Shown: positions 6,021 through 15,777 of the stretch, piece after piece
How positions within the stretch are numbered: the stretch's first letter is position 1
Layout of the letters: each line of letters begins with the position of its first letter
Source of the DNA: an uncultured Bacteroidales bacterium
GTDB lineage: Bacteria; Bacteroidota; Bacteroidia; Bacteroidales; WCHB1-69
Assembly: GCA_905233745.1 (NCBI GenBank)
Contig: CAJODA010000015.1
Span: 1-37,307, forward strand
Reading direction: 5' to 3'
Length of the DNA: 37,307 nt
Notes under the pieces: generated by a model
Told to the model about the DNA's origin: nothing
The model's database searches: none
Seen by the model: only the letters and a program-made list of their open reading frames with translations
Position numbers and translations under genes: made by a program

Positions 6021-8654
6021 TTGGATAAAAAAATATACACATTCCGTTTTTTATTACTGAAGTGTGGTATGTTATTTATACTCACTTTGTTGTGTATGTT
6101 TTCCCAAGCCCAGAATCCCAAGGGCAGGCGGCCGGGTCGTCCCGACAGGGTGGCCGCAGTCAGCACTCCGGATTCGCTTAAAACCGATTCCCTGTCAGCA
6201 GACACGGCCGTTTTGAGCGCGGTTCCCGGCAAGCGGCTGTCGCCGGGCGCCATCACCTCTATGGTGACCTACAGCGCCAAGGACTCTGCCATCAATGACA
6301 TCAGCCGCCGTTACACCTATCTGTTCGGGGATGCGGTGGTGAAGTACGAGGACATGGAGTTGCGGGCGGCCTATATCGAGATAGATTTCAAGAACAATGA
6401 GCTTTTTGCCAGCGGTGTGGCCGACTCGTCGGGTGTTATCACCGGAAGCCCGGTGTTCATCCAAGGTGAATCCAAATACTACGCCCGCGAGATCAAGTAC
6501 AACTTCACCACCCATAAAGGAAAAATCTCCCACGTGATCACCACCCAGGATGAGGGCTTCATCCATGGCGACCAAATCAAGAAGATGGGCGACAATGTGG
6601 CGTATATCAAGAATGGCAAGTACACCACCTGCGAATTGGAGAACCCGCATTATGAGGTGGACTTCTCCAAGGCCAAGTTCATCCAGCACGACAAGATCGT
6701 CATCGGTCCCGCCTACCTGAGTTTCACCAACGTGCCCACGCCGTTGGCCATACCCTTTGCTTTCTTCCCGCTGGATGCCCAGCGCAAGTCGGGCCTTGTG
6801 ATGCCCTCTTTGGGCGAGTCGTCGAGTTTGGGCTTCTATTTCCAGGATTTGGGTTTCTATTTTGCGATAAGCGACAACCTGGACCTCCTGCTTTCCACCG
6901 ACCTATACACGCGCGGAAGCTGGGCTGTGAAGGCCAAGTCAAACTACGTTTACCGCTACCTTTGCAGCGGTGAGGTGAACCTTCAGTTCTCGCAAACCCG
7001 TACTGGCGACCGCCTTGACTCCACCTACAAGTGCTCCAACGACTATAAGATCTATTGGGATCATCGTCAGGATGCCAAGTCGCACCCCACCACGCGCTTC
7101 AACGCCCACATCGATATTGTGAGTAGCAATTACTCCAAGTATAACCTGACCTCCACGAGCGACTATCTCTCCAACCAATATTCTTCCTCCGTCAATGTTT
7201 CCACTTCGGTAAAGGATTTCTTTTTCGTGGACGCCTCCCTGTCATACTCCCAGAACACGCGAACGAACGAGGTGAACCTCAAGCTGCCCGACCTCAACAT
7301 GTCGGTGGTGCAGTTCTATCCTTTCAGAAAGCGCAACAAGGTGGGCGCCTTGAAGTGGTATGACAACATCTCCCTGAAGTGGACCTCCCAGTTCGCCGGC
7401 CAGGTGGACACTTACGACAGCCTTTTCCTCAAATCGAAAACCTGGGAGGAGATGAACTTCGGTATGATGCACAACATCCCTCTTACGATACCGATTAAGA
7501 TTGCCAAGCTGATAAACTGGAACACCACCGCTACGTTGACAGAGAAGTGGTACATGCAGTCTTACACGAGGGATATGACCATTGACACCTCCTCCGGAAC
7601 TGCGGTGGGCGTGGTGAACCAGTACTTCCATCGAGGATTCGATGCGTTGCACGACTTGAGTGTTTCATCTGCGTTAAGCACGAAGATCTATTTCATGTAT
7701 CTGTTCAAGAAGGGGGCGCTGAATGCCATCCGCCATGTGTTGACACCCAACTTGAGTCTCACATACCGGCCTAACTTGGCGGGGCGCATCACCGACCGCT
7801 ACCTGAACCCCTTCACGGGAGAGGAGGTGGAATACACGCTGTACGACAATGCCATATTCGGAACCGTGACGCGTAACACGCAGGCGCTGGTGCAGTTGTC
7901 CTTGGGCAACAATGTGGAAATCAAAGTACGGTCGCGCCGCGACACGATCACGGGCTATAAAAAGATTGCGCTGTTCGACAATCTCAATATCTCCATGAAC
8001 TACAACTTTGCCGCCGACTCGCTGAACTGGTCGAAACTCTCCATCAACGGGCGCAGCACATTGTTCAAGCAGCTCTACCTGACGTTCAACTTCCAGTTCG
8101 ACCCTTATATTATAAATAGTAACGGGGTGCGCGTGAACCAGACGGAGTGGAAGGTCAACCACCGTCTGTTCCGTATGTCTTCCACCGATTTCAATATTGC
8201 CTTGAACTGGCGCATAGATCAGAACACGTTCAAGAAAAAAAAGCAGCAGACCACATCCGAGCAGGCCAAAAAAACAAACGATGACTGGCGGAAATGGTCG
8301 CTCACCTTCAATTACAGTTTCACGTACGGGCTGAATGACAACCTGAACTATTACCGTTTGGTGGACACCAACAAGTATGTCCACAATATGGTGCACACGC
8401 TTAATGTGCAGGGCGAGATCTATATCACCCGGAAGTGGCGCGTGGGCTTCGCCACCGGTTATGACTTCGTGAACAAGTCCATGTCGTACACCTCCATAGA
8501 CATTTACCGTGACATGCACTGTTGGGAGATGAGCTTCAACTGGGTCCCGTTCGGGTACCGCAAGGGCTGGAGCTTCACCCTCAACGTCAAGGCCTCCGTG
8601 CTCCGCGACGTGCTCAAGATACCGATCCACAGCGATTACAGGGATAACCTGTAG
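6021..8654 (+). CDS. lptD: Putative LPS assembly outer-membrane protein, LptD-like
   Basis: An 877-residue outer-membrane beta-barrel with an N-terminal OstA/LptA-like jellyroll. The signal peptide ends near FSQAQ (residues 27-31). Residues ~85-215 (YEDMELRAAYIEIDFKNNELFASGV ... GKYTTCELENPHYEVDF) match the periplasmic LPS-binding part of Bacteroidetes LptD, including the Cys in YTTCELENPHY. The remainder is an amphipathic beta-strand-rich barrel (SGEVNLQFSQ, NISMNYNFAAD, WKVNHRLFRMS). LptD inserts LPS into the outer leaflet. The longest frame uses TTG at 6021, giving a Lys-rich signal n-region; ATG at 6069 (residue 17) is the alternative and gives a shorter signal peptide. It is divergent from the amidase operon; lptB is at 14553 on the other strand. 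Confidence 0.87.
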   Translation: MDKKIYTFRFLLLKCGMLFILTLLCMFSQAQNPKGRRPGRPDRVAAVSTPDSLKTDSLSADTAVLSAVPGKRLSPGAITSMVTYSAKDSAINDISRRYTYLFGDAVVKYEDMELRAAYIEIDFKNNELFASGVADSSGVITGSPVFIQGESKYYAREIKYNFTTHKGKISHVITTQDEGFIHGDQIKKMGDNVAYIKNGKYTTCELENPHYEVDFSKAKFIQHDKIVIGPAYLSFTNVPTPLAIPFAFFPLDAQRKSGLVMPSLGESSSLGFYFQDLGFYFAISDNLDLLLSTDLYTRGSWAVKAKSNYVYRYLCSGEVNLQFSQTRTGDRLDSTYKCSNDYKIYWDHRQDAKSHPTTRFNAHIDIVSSNYSKYNLTSTSDYLSNQYSSSVNVSTSVKDFFFVDASLSYSQNTRTNEVNLKLPDLNMSVVQFYPFRKRNKVGALKWYDNISLKWTSQFAGQVDTYDSLFLKSKTWEEMNFGMMHNIPLTIPIKIAKLINWNTTATLTEKWYMQSYTRDMTIDTSSGTAVGVVNQYFHRGFDALHDLSVSSALSTKIYFMYLFKKGALNAIRHVLTPNLSLTYRPNLAGRITDRYLNPFTGEEVEYTLYDNAIFGTVTRNTQALVQLSLGNNVEIKVRSRRDTITGYKKIALFDNLNISMNYNFAADSLNWSKLSINGRSTLFKQLYLTFNFQFDPYIINSNGVRVNQTEWKVNHRLFRMSSTDFNIALNWRIDQNTFKKKKQQTTSEQAKKTNDDWRKWSLTFNYSFTYGLNDNLNYYRLVDTNKYVHNMVHTLNVQGEIYITRKWRVGFATGYDFVNKSMSYTSIDIYRDMHCWEMSFNWVPFGYRKGWSFTLNVKASVLRDVLKIPIHSDYRDNL

Positions 8655-8697
8655 CCCAACTCCCCAATTCCCAAATCCCAACCCCCAATTCCCCTTT
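8655..8697. repeat. Degenerate heptamer array after the LptD-like gene
   Basis: Starting at the base after the stop codon there are six units of the type CCCAANT: cccaact, an 8-base ccccaatt, cccaaat, cccaacc, cccaatt and ccccttt. It is the same kind of array as at 443-505 in the opposite base orientation. No hairpin terminator follows the gene. Confidence 0.65.
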
Positions 8698-8730
8698 ATT
8701 AAGAACATTTTCAATATTTAAATAAACCCC

Positions 8731-8760
8731 TTTGTGGATTTCACAATTTTTGTATATTTG
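8731..8760 (+). promoter_or_regulatory. secDF promoter
   Basis: TTTG at 8731-8734 and TATATTTG at 8753-8760, separated by 18 bases, fit the Bacteroidetes -33/-7 promoter. The start codon is at 8823, leaving an A/T-rich leader of about 55 nt, long for this window and without an obvious hairpin. Confidence 0.65.
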
Positions 8761-8822
8761 CAACCTTGAATTTTTTAGGCTGTAAAATATATAAATAACT
8801 AAAAATCAAATAAATAAAAAAG

Positions 8823-11800
8823 ATGAAAAACAGAGGACTTATTTTATTCTTTACGATTCTTCTTGCACTTGTTTGTTTGTATTGCCTTTCTTTCTCCTTC
8901 GTAACCTGGAGAATTGAGAAAAAGGCCGCTGCTTATGCAAATGATCCTGCCGCGATTGAGGAAGTGAAGAGAGAGGCTCACGGTGATGTGATGCTCGAGA
9001 AGCATCTGGTTGACTCCGTTGTCGAGGCCAGAACCCGCCAGTATCTGACCAATATGAACGATTCCACCGTGTATTTGGGAAACACTTACAAGAAGTGTAA
9101 GTATAAAGAGTTGAACCTGGGTCTGGACCTCAAGGGCGGTATGAACGTCACCCTTGAGATTTCCATGCCTGATGTGGTGCAAAGTTTGGCCACCAATACT
9201 GAAGACCCGTTGTTCAAAACCACTTTCGAGAAATCCGTCAGCGAGTACGAGAAGACTACGGGTGGTGATTTCATTGATATCTTTGTGGACAACTTCAACA
9301 AGCAGAAAGCTGCATTGAAGATGAACAATGCCAACCTGCGCACCTATTTCGGCGAGCGTTCCGGTATCAAGAACGCTTCTGACGCGCAGATTATCAGCTT
9401 CATCAAGAAAGAGTCCAGCGAGATCGTGGACCGCACTTTCAAGATTCTGCGTACCCGTATCGACCGTTTCGGCGTGGCCCAGCCCAACATCCAGTTGCTG
9501 CAGGGCGGCCGTATTTTGGTTGAGCTTCCGGGCGTGAAGGAACCTGAGCGTGTGACCGACCTTTTGAAGAGCACCGCCAAACTCGAGTTCTGGGAGGTCT
9601 ATAACGAGGCTGTAGGCGGACGTTCCATCCAACAGCGCTTTGCCATTGCCGACGCCCAGCTTGCCCAGCAGCTGAAGAACCAGAAGGAGACTCCTGCCGA
9701 GGTTGACAGTGCATTGGCTGCTGCCGACACTTTGGCTGCCGAGCTTCCGGAAGAGGACGAAGAACTGGATGAGGTTGAAGAAGTTGGCGAGGGCGCTATC
9801 CTCAGCAAGGCTGTGGCTATCCCCGGCAGTTTCGTCATCGGCTATTTCAAAGAGTCTGACATGCCCAGAATTAACAGCCTGCTCCCGCAACTGCAGAAGA
9901 TTCTCGGCGACAACAACGTGGTTTTCTACTGGGGTGCCCCTGAAAAAGAGTATGGCAACGCCTTCCCGTTGTATCCGTTAAAGAAGAAAAACGACCGTGT
10001 CGGACCGCTCTTGAGCTCCGAGACCATTGGCGGCGCCCGCGTGGTGCGTACCGCCCGCCAGGACGTTGACCAGAACAACCGTGTCGTGGTCAACATGTCC
10101 ATGGAAGACCAGGCTGCCGACGAGTGGCGTAAGATCACGAAAGAGGCCGCTGACAACAGCGCCCGTAAGCTGACCGCTATCGCCATCGTGCTTGATGAGT
10201 TCGTCTATTCCGCTCCGACCGTGCGCAGCGAGATTCCGAACGGTAACTCAGAGATTTCCGGTAACTTCACCATTGAAGAGGCCAAGGACCTTGCCACCGT
10301 GTTGAACTCCGGTAACCTGGAGGCTCGCGTGAATATCGTGCAATCCGAAATCGTGGGTCCTACCTTGGGTAAGGAATCCATCAAATCCGGTTTGCTCTCC
10401 TTCCTCGCCGCTTTCATCCTGGTTATCCTCTACATGTTCCTGTACTATAGCCGCGCCGGCCTTGTGGCTGACCTGGCCCTGTTTGCAAACGTGTTCTTTA
10501 TCGTCGGTGTGCTCGCCTCCATGGGCGCCGTGCTGACCCTGCCCGGTATCGCCGGTATTGTGTTGACATTGGGTATGGCGGTTGACGCCAACGTGATTAT
10601 CTACGAGCGCGTCCGCGAGGAGGTGCGTGCCGGCAAGGGCATCCGCGTCGCAGTGGACGAGGGTTTCAAACACTCCTATTCCGCAATCATCGACGGTAAC
10701 GTCACCACCCTCATCACCGCTATCGTGCTCTACATCTTCGGTTCCGGTCCTATCCAAGGTTTCGCTACCACGTTGATTATCGGTATCCTCTCCTCTATGT
10801 TCACGGCTATCCTCGTTTCCCGTATGATTATCGAGGCTAGACTGAAGAAAGGCAAAAACTTCGAAGTTGGCACCAAAGTTACGATCAACGCTTTCACCAA
10901 CACCCATATCGATTTCCTCAGCAAGAGAAAATATTTCTATGGACTGTCCGGTATCTTGATCATCATCTCCATCATCTCCTTCTTCACCCTGAAGCTGCAA
11001 CCCGGTATTGACTTCACGGGCGGACGTTGCTACGTGGTTCGTTTCGACAAGGATGTCACCACCAAGGACGTGCGTGCAGCTGTGGCTAAGGAGTTTGGCG
11101 GCAATCCTGAGGTGAAGACCTTCGGTAGCAACGACCAGATCCGTATCATCACCAACTACATGATTGAGAGCAACGATCCTGCAGTTGATCAGCTTTGCGA
11201 AAGCAAGTTGTACAACGCTTTGAAGGGCTTCTACTCCAAGCAGAATCTCTCCGAGTACGACTTTACGCACCTGACCAACGACGTGCGTGGTATCCAGTCC
11301 TCTCAGAAGATTCAGCCTACCGTGGCTCGCGAGTTGCTGCGCAACGCTATCTGGGCTGTGCTCGCCTCCCTCGTGCTGATCTTCATCTATATTGCCATTC
11401 GTTTCAAGAACTGGCAGTTCGGTATGGCTGGTGTGTTCGCCCTGTTCCACGACACATTGTTGACCGTCGGTATGTTCTCCCTGTTCTACAAGGTCATGCC
11501 GTTCTCCATGGAGATTGACCAGAACTTCATCGCCGCTATCTTGACGGTGATCGGTTACTCCATCAACAACAACGTGGTGATCTTCGACCGTGTGCGTGAA
11601 AACCTGGCACTTTACCCGAAACGTGAGAATTACGAGAACTTCAACAATGCTATCAACCAGACATTAGGTCGTAACGTGAACACCGCCGGTACCACCTTGG
11701 TGACCCTGTTGGTGATCTTCCTGTTCGGTGGCGAGGTGATCCGCGGCTTCGTGTTCGCCATGTTCATGGGTATCCTCTTCGGTACCTACTCCGGTATCCT

Positions 11801-11882
11801 CGTTTCCAACCCGTTGGCATTCGACTTGCTGCGTCTTGGTGGCGGTAAGGTGAAACGTGCAAAAGCTGAGTTGACAAAGTAA
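8823..11882 (+). CDS. secDF: Protein translocase subunit SecDF (fused)
   Basis: A 1019-residue fused SecD-SecF, the proton-driven RND-type accessory of the Sec translocon that pulls preproteins across the inner membrane. TM1 (about 5-26) is followed by the SecD motif LGLDLKGGMNVTLE (99-112), the periplasmic P1 domain, five TM helices (about 522-680) and the SecF half from ~690, with its own TM1, the DFTGG motif near 730, a periplasmic loop, and five more helices. The helix with GMAVDANVIIYERVREE and its SecF counterpart GYSINNNVVIFDRVREN carry the family's membrane Asp/Arg residues. Unusual detail: an acidic Ala/Glu/Asp-rich insert at ~290-330 inside P1. It has its own promoter and terminator, so it is probably monocistronic. 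Confidence 0.98.
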   Translation: MKNRGLILFFTILLALVCLYCLSFSFVTWRIEKKAAAYANDPAAIEEVKREAHGDVMLEKHLVDSVVEARTRQYLTNMNDSTVYLGNTYKKCKYKELNLGLDLKGGMNVTLEISMPDVVQSLATNTEDPLFKTTFEKSVSEYEKTTGGDFIDIFVDNFNKQKAALKMNNANLRTYFGERSGIKNASDAQIISFIKKESSEIVDRTFKILRTRIDRFGVAQPNIQLLQGGRILVELPGVKEPERVTDLLKSTAKLEFWEVYNEAVGGRSIQQRFAIADAQLAQQLKNQKETPAEVDSALAAADTLAAELPEEDEELDEVEEVGEGAILSKAVAIPGSFVIGYFKESDMPRINSLLPQLQKILGDNNVVFYWGAPEKEYGNAFPLYPLKKKNDRVGPLLSSETIGGARVVRTARQDVDQNNRVVVNMSMEDQAADEWRKITKEAADNSARKLTAIAIVLDEFVYSAPTVRSEIPNGNSEISGNFTIEEAKDLATVLNSGNLEARVNIVQSEIVGPTLGKESIKSGLLSFLAAFILVILYMFLYYSRAGLVADLALFANVFFIVGVLASMGAVLTLPGIAGIVLTLGMAVDANVIIYERVREEVRAGKGIRVAVDEGFKHSYSAIIDGNVTTLITAIVLYIFGSGPIQGFATTLIIGILSSMFTAILVSRMIIEARLKKGKNFEVGTKVTINAFTNTHIDFLSKRKYFYGLSGILIIISIISFFTLKLQPGIDFTGGRCYVVRFDKDVTTKDVRAAVAKEFGGNPEVKTFGSNDQIRIITNYMIESNDPAVDQLCESKLYNALKGFYSKQNLSEYDFTHLTNDVRGIQSSQKIQPTVARELLRNAIWAVLASLVLIFIYIAIRFKNWQFGMAGVFALFHDTLLTVGMFSLFYKVMPFSMEIDQNFIAAILTVIGYSINNNVVIFDRVRENLALYPKRENYENFNNAINQTLGRNVNTAGTTLVTLLVIFLFGGEVIRGFVFAMFMGILFGTYSGILVSNPLAFDLLRLGGGKVKRAKAELTK

Positions 11883-11905
11883 TTATACTTTTCAAAAATA
11901 ATTTT

Positions 11906-11940
11906 AATCGGGATAGTCAAACTATCCCGATTTTTTTTTA
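11906..11940 (+). terminator. Rho-independent terminator of secDF
   Basis: A perfect 11-bp stem (AATCGGGATAG, loop TCAAA, CTATCCCGATT) runs into a tract of nine T residues, starting 24 nt after the secDF stop. Confidence 0.93.
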
Positions 11941-11981
11941 TTTTAGCACCCTCATTTTTATAAGGTAAAATATTTCAAAAC

Positions 11982-14507
11982 ATGAAGCTATATAGATTCT
12001 TGCTGGTTGCCTTAACGGTTTTATTGACAACAACTTGCAGTTTAAATGCGCAGATATTGCGCGATGCGGACAACCTTTTCCGTGATTGTCAGTATGAGAA
12101 GTCTTTGGAAGCTTATAAGAAGGGCATTAAGAAACTTTCATCCAACCGTGTGGAAATCCAGCGTGCCACTTTCCAAATTGCGGAATGCTATCGTATCATG
12201 GGTGACCTGAAGAAAGCAGAGCAACAGTATCTCCGTTTGGAGAAAAAGAATTACCAGAAGGATAATCCGATTATCCTCTATCATCTGGGCAACATCTACA
12301 ATCTCCGCGGCGATTATGACCAGGCGTTGTCCTATTACAACAAATTCAAGAAGCGCGCAGCCAGCGACCCTCGCGCTGACACGGCCATTTTGGGTTGCCA
12401 GAATGCCAAGATGTGGCTCGAGAACCCTACCCGCTATGAGGTGGAGAACCTGAAGAAGTTCAATACCCGTGACGATGAGTGGGCACCGCGCTGGGGCAAC
12501 AATGAGAAACGCAATTCCATTATCTTCACCTCCAACCGTGAAGGCTCGGCCGGTAAGGGCACGGACCAGTGGACGGGTGTCTCCTTCTCCGATATTTATG
12601 TTTCCAACAAGCCGAAGAGCAAGAATACCGATTGGCCCGGTGAGTGGTCTCCGGTGAAATCATACGACCAGGGTGGTATCCTCAACTCGGATGTGAACGA
12701 GGGTGAAGCCAGCTGTAACCGCAAAGGTACGGTGCTCTATTTCACCAAATGTCCGCAGGACAAGAAGAAGGTGCAGGGATGCTATATCTACAAATCCCTC
12801 AAAAAGGGTAACTCCTGGGGCGAACCGGAACTGGTGTTCTTGGGAGACTCCTCCTACAACTATGTGCATCCTTTCATCAGCGATGACGAGCTGACCATCT
12901 TCTTCGCTTCCAACATGCCTGGTGGCGAAGGCGGCTATGATATCTATATGGCCACGCGCGCGAAGAAATCCGCAAAATTCTCCAACATCAAAAACTTGGG
13001 CAAAAATGTGAACACGCCCGGACAAGAGGTGTTCCCCTCCAAACGCAACGATCAGGAGTTCTACTTTTCCTCTGACGGTCACCCGGGCATGGGCGGACTT
13101 GACATTTTCCTGTCCCGTATTGACAAAGACGGCAACTTCGGTCCCGCTGAGAATCTGATGTCCCCCATCAACTCTGCTGGTGATGATATCGGCATTATGT
13201 TTGATGAGAATGAGGCCATTGACCCGCAGTCGCAATCCCCATACATGGCTAAGGGCTACTTCTCCTCTAATCGTCCCGGTGGCAAGGGTGGTGATGATAT
13301 CTACTACTTCCTGCTCCGCCCAATCGTCTATACGCTTTCCGGAAAGATCAGAGACAAGAACAACGGCCAGTATATGGATGCCGTGGATGTTGAGATTGTG
13401 GGTTCCGACGGCACTTCATACAAAACCACTACCGACATAAAGGGATACTATCATTTCGACAAGTCTAAAATCTTAGGTTCCACCACGTATGACATCAAGG
13501 TGGCCAAGAAAGGATACTGGGAGAGCGGTAACACGGCCAAGATGACCACCATAGGCATTATGGAGAACACGGACTTTACACAGGACTTCGAACTGGAGCC
13601 CATCCCGAAGGAGCCTATCCTGCTGCCGGAGATTCTGTATGATCTGGCCAAGTGGGACCTCAAACCGCAATATCAGGACTCTCTGATGTACTTGTACAAC
13701 ATCATGGTGAAGAACCCGACCATTGTCATCGAGTTGCGTTCCCATACCGACTCTCGTGACACGGAGGAGAAGAACGATATTTTGTCACAGAACCGTGCGC
13801 AATCTTGTGTGGACTTCCTGATTTCAAAGGGTATTGCTGCCGACCGTATCGTGCCGAAGGGTTATGGAGAGCGCGTGCCTCGTAGATTGGAGAAGGATAT
13901 GTACTCATACTATAATGGTAAGCAGTACTTCTTCCCGAAAGGCACTTATCTGACTGAGGAGTTCTGTGAGTCGCAACCCACCAAGAATGAGAAAGAGGCT
14001 GCTCACGCGCTGAACCGTCGTACAGAGTTCTTGATTCTGCGTGACGACTATGTACCGCACAATGACACGATCGACGCAGTGGGCGGTGGTGCAAGCCGCA
14101 TCGCCGTTGTCCAAGAGCGCACAGTGCCCGTCACCGTTAACGGTGAGGATGTGCTGGGTACCTGTTTCGCCAACAGCAAGTCCATGAACTTTATCATTGG
14201 CAACAACAGCGAAGAAATCTTCATGAACTATGCAGACGCCACCCGATTCCTGAAAGAGAGTATCATCAAGGTGAATGACTTTGAGGACAAGGCCGGTGCC
14301 ATCCAGCAGGAGGACGGTAGCATCATTGAGAATGCTGTCTTCTACCTGGAAGAGCTCCGTGTGGGTGATGACTATGAGGAGAATGTGAAGGTCACGGTGA
14401 AGAAGGGACTTCCTGCCCCGTTCGTGATTGGCGACGGTTTCATCCGCGAGTCATGGGGTGATTATACCATTGATAAGGGAAGTAATTTGTTGAAGTACAA
14501 CAAATAG
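11982..14507 (+). CDS. TPR / PD40 beta-propeller / OmpA-C envelope protein (PorE-like architecture)
   Basis: An 841-residue exported protein. A signal peptide ends near LNAQ (about residue 24); Cys19 lies within it but is a poor lipobox. Domains: TPR-like helices (25-150), WD40/PD40 repeats (about 165-445, motifs IIFTSNREGS, LYFTKCPQ, FFASNMPGGEGGYDIYMAT, YFSSNRPGGKGGDDIYYF), a carboxypeptidase-regulatory-like fold (448-540), an OmpA peptidoglycan-binding domain (545-690, ELRSHTDSRDTEEKND and ALNRRTEFLIL), and a ~130-residue C-terminal extension. The order TPR, propeller, CRD, OmpA is that of Porphyromonas PorE (PG1058), a type IX secretion component, but such proteins also occur in species without that system, and no other T9SS gene is visible. 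The extension (about 712-835) resembles a retropepsin fold without its catalytic Asp. Confidence 0.88.
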   Translation: MKLYRFLLVALTVLLTTTCSLNAQILRDADNLFRDCQYEKSLEAYKKGIKKLSSNRVEIQRATFQIAECYRIMGDLKKAEQQYLRLEKKNYQKDNPIILYHLGNIYNLRGDYDQALSYYNKFKKRAASDPRADTAILGCQNAKMWLENPTRYEVENLKKFNTRDDEWAPRWGNNEKRNSIIFTSNREGSAGKGTDQWTGVSFSDIYVSNKPKSKNTDWPGEWSPVKSYDQGGILNSDVNEGEASCNRKGTVLYFTKCPQDKKKVQGCYIYKSLKKGNSWGEPELVFLGDSSYNYVHPFISDDELTIFFASNMPGGEGGYDIYMATRAKKSAKFSNIKNLGKNVNTPGQEVFPSKRNDQEFYFSSDGHPGMGGLDIFLSRIDKDGNFGPAENLMSPINSAGDDIGIMFDENEAIDPQSQSPYMAKGYFSSNRPGGKGGDDIYYFLLRPIVYTLSGKIRDKNNGQYMDAVDVEIVGSDGTSYKTTTDIKGYYHFDKSKILGSTTYDIKVAKKGYWESGNTAKMTTIGIMENTDFTQDFELEPIPKEPILLPEILYDLAKWDLKPQYQDSLMYLYNIMVKNPTIVIELRSHTDSRDTEEKNDILSQNRAQSCVDFLISKGIAADRIVPKGYGERVPRRLEKDMYSYYNGKQYFFPKGTYLTEEFCESQPTKNEKEAAHALNRRTEFLILRDDYVPHNDTIDAVGGGASRIAVVQERTVPVTVNGEDVLGTCFANSKSMNFIIGNNSEEIFMNYADATRFLKESIIKVNDFEDKAGAIQQEDGSIIENAVFYLEELRVGDDYEENVKVTVKKGLPAPFVIGDGFIRESWGDYTIDKGSNLLKYNK

Positions 14508-14526
14508 TCTGAAAAGTGATATACGA

Positions 14527-14554
14527 AAGGCGGCGCGAAAGCGCCGCCTTTTTT
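14527..14554. terminator. Terminator between the converging OmpA-family gene and lptB
   Basis: AAGGCGGCGC, GAAA tetraloop, GCGCCGCCTT followed by T residues: a 10-bp perfect GC-rich stem with a GNRA loop. In the plus direction it ends the OmpA-family transcript. It directly abuts the lptB stop codon, and three A residues on the other side make it weakly usable for the minus strand. Confidence 0.92.
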
Positions 14555-15287
14555 ATTTCCGAAGTTCGAAGTTTGATCCGAGGTAAACTTTCTTCACCAT
14601 CGCGTCGGAGGCCAGATCCTCGGCCGTGCCCGACTTGAGCACTTTGCCTTCATAGAGCAGGTAGGCGCGGTCGGTGATTGAAAGGGTCTCGTGCACATTG
14701 TGGTCGGTGATGACAATGCCGATGTTCTTGTCCTTAAGCTTGGCCACGATGCTTTGGATGTCCTCCACAGCAATGGGATCGACGCCGGCAAACGGCTCGT
14801 CCAGAAGGATGAATTTGGGGTCGGAGGCCAGACAGCGGGCGATTTCCACCCTTCGGCGCTCGCCACCCGACAGGTTGTTGCCCTTGTTGCGGCGCACCTT
14901 CTGTATGTTGAACTCCGCAATCAGGCTCTCCAGCTTGTCGCGCTGTTCCTCCTTGCTCTTGTCGGTGAACTGCAGGATGGCCTTGATGTTCTCCTCCACG
15001 GTAAGATGGCGGAACACGGAAGCCTCTTGCGGGAGGTAGGCGATTCCCATCTGCGCGCGTTTGTACATGGGCAGCTCCGTGATGTTCTGCTCGTTGAGGA
15101 AAATACTGCCGGCGAAGGGTTTTATCAACCCTACAATCATATAAAAGGAGGTCGTTTTGCCGGCTCCGTTGGGCCCGAGCAGTCCTACAATCTCCCCTTG
15201 GTGAAAGTTGACAGAGACCTCGTTTACAACTGTGCGGCTCTTGTATTTCTTCGTTAATCCTTCTGTTCTGATGATATTGTGTTCCAT
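14553..15287 (-). CDS. lptB: LPS export ABC transporter ATP-binding protein LptB
   Basis: A 244-residue cytoplasmic ATPase that, as a dimer with LptF/LptG, drives LPS extraction from the inner membrane to the LptA-LptD bridge. All ABC motifs are present: Walker [10 protein letters not shown] (38-46), Q-loop Gln87 in [10 protein letters not shown], signature [13 protein letters not shown] (139-151), Walker [14 protein letters not shown] (159-171) and the switch His in [28 protein letters not shown] is diagnostic for LptB against other branches of the family. Length is normal. It begins 1 nt after the stop of the SRPBCC gene, so the two share a transcript. No lptF/G/A/C is in the window; lptD is 6 kb away on the other strand. 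Confidence 0.95.
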   Translation of the reverse strand: MEHNIIRTEGLTKKYKSRTVVNEVSVNFHQGEIVGLLGPNGAGKTTSFYMIVGLIKPFAGSIFLNEQNITELPMYKRAQMGIAYLPQEASVFRHLTVEENIKAILQFTDKSKEEQRDKLESLIAEFNIQKVRRNKGNNLSGGERRRVEIARCLASDPKFILLDEPFAGVDPIAVEDIQSIVAKLKDKNIGIVITDHNVHETLSITDRAYLLYEGKVLKSGTAEDLASDAMVKKVYLGSNFELRK

Positions 15288-15288
15288 A

Positions 15289-15693
15289 CTACATCCTTTC
15301 CGCCATCTCTTTGAGTTTGAGAAGCCCTTTGTTCATGGCATCTTGCAATGGCTTCTTAATCATGCCCTGCAGAAACAGGGGGGCGTCGGCGTCGGCTTCG
15401 ATGCTGACCTGGCTCAGACCGCCGGCATTCTCAATGTGGAATATGGCGGTGGCAGTGATGCCCTTGTCGGTGCTCACTTCGTAGTTGACTTGTGTGAACG
15501 GGCGCTGTCCCGCAAGCCGCATCGAGCAGGTGATCATATTGGCAATCGTGAATTTGAAACCGTCCTCCAGATTGGTCCAGTCACTCACCTGCGGGATGGA
15601 TGGCGCCAGGTCGGTATGTGCGAAACTGACGATCATGTCGAACATCTTCTCGGGCGTTACGGAGATTGTCTCAGTGTTACTATATATTTTCAT
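15289..15693 (-). CDS. SRPBCC/START-like domain protein
   Basis: A 134-residue soluble protein with the pattern of a single SRPBCC (Bet v1/START-like) domain: N-terminal strand ([21 protein letters not shown]), helix-loop, a run of beta strands ([41 protein letters not shown]) and the long C-terminal helix ([21 protein letters not shown]) that closes the hydrophobic cavity. Such folds bind lipids or other hydrophobic ligands; no catalytic residue is recognisable. It is the first gene of a two-gene unit with lptB (1-nt gap). That could hint at a lipid-related role, but this is only inference from position. Confidence 0.8.
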   Translation of the reverse strand: MKIYSNTETISVTPEKMFDMIVSFAHTDLAPSIPQVSDWTNLEDGFKFTIANMITCSMRLAGQRPFTQVNYEVSTDKGITATAIFHIENAGGLSQVSIEADADAPLFLQGMIKKPLQDAMNKGLLKLKEMAERM

Positions 15694-15712
15694 AGGAATT
15701 ATTTCTCGGGCG

Positions 15713-15720
15713 CAAAGATA
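15713..15720 (-). promoter_or_regulatory. -7 box for the SRPBCC-lptB unit
   Basis: On the minus strand this reads TATCTTTG, the most common Bacteroidetes -7 form, 20 nt before the ATG, which gives a very short leader. No clear -33 TTG was found. Confidence 0.55.
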
Positions 15721-15732
15721 GTTCTTTTTTTG

Positions 15733-15740
15733 TACTTTTG
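15733..15740 (+). promoter_or_regulatory. -7 box for mscL
   Basis: TACTTTTG, 38 nt before the mscL ATG and 12 nt from the opposing -7 box at 15713-15720. The two promoters lie back to back, so polymerase binding at one may hinder the other. Confidence 0.5.
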
Positions 15741-15777
15741 CGTTTTCTTAATATTATTAACTTAATAATCTGTTGTT

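Noticed and set aside
7674-8714. A 346-codon minus-strand open frame
   Set aside because: It is antisense to the LptD-like barrel; no domain or signal.
10248-11450. A 400-codon minus-strand open frame
   Set aside because: It is antisense to secDF. The His/Asp/Gly-rich composition is an artefact of the opposite coding strand.
11982-14507. Evidence for a type IX secretion locus
   Set aside because: The domain order matches PorE, but no porK/L/M/N, sov or C-terminal sorting-domain cargo is seen in this window, so the system cannot be claimed.
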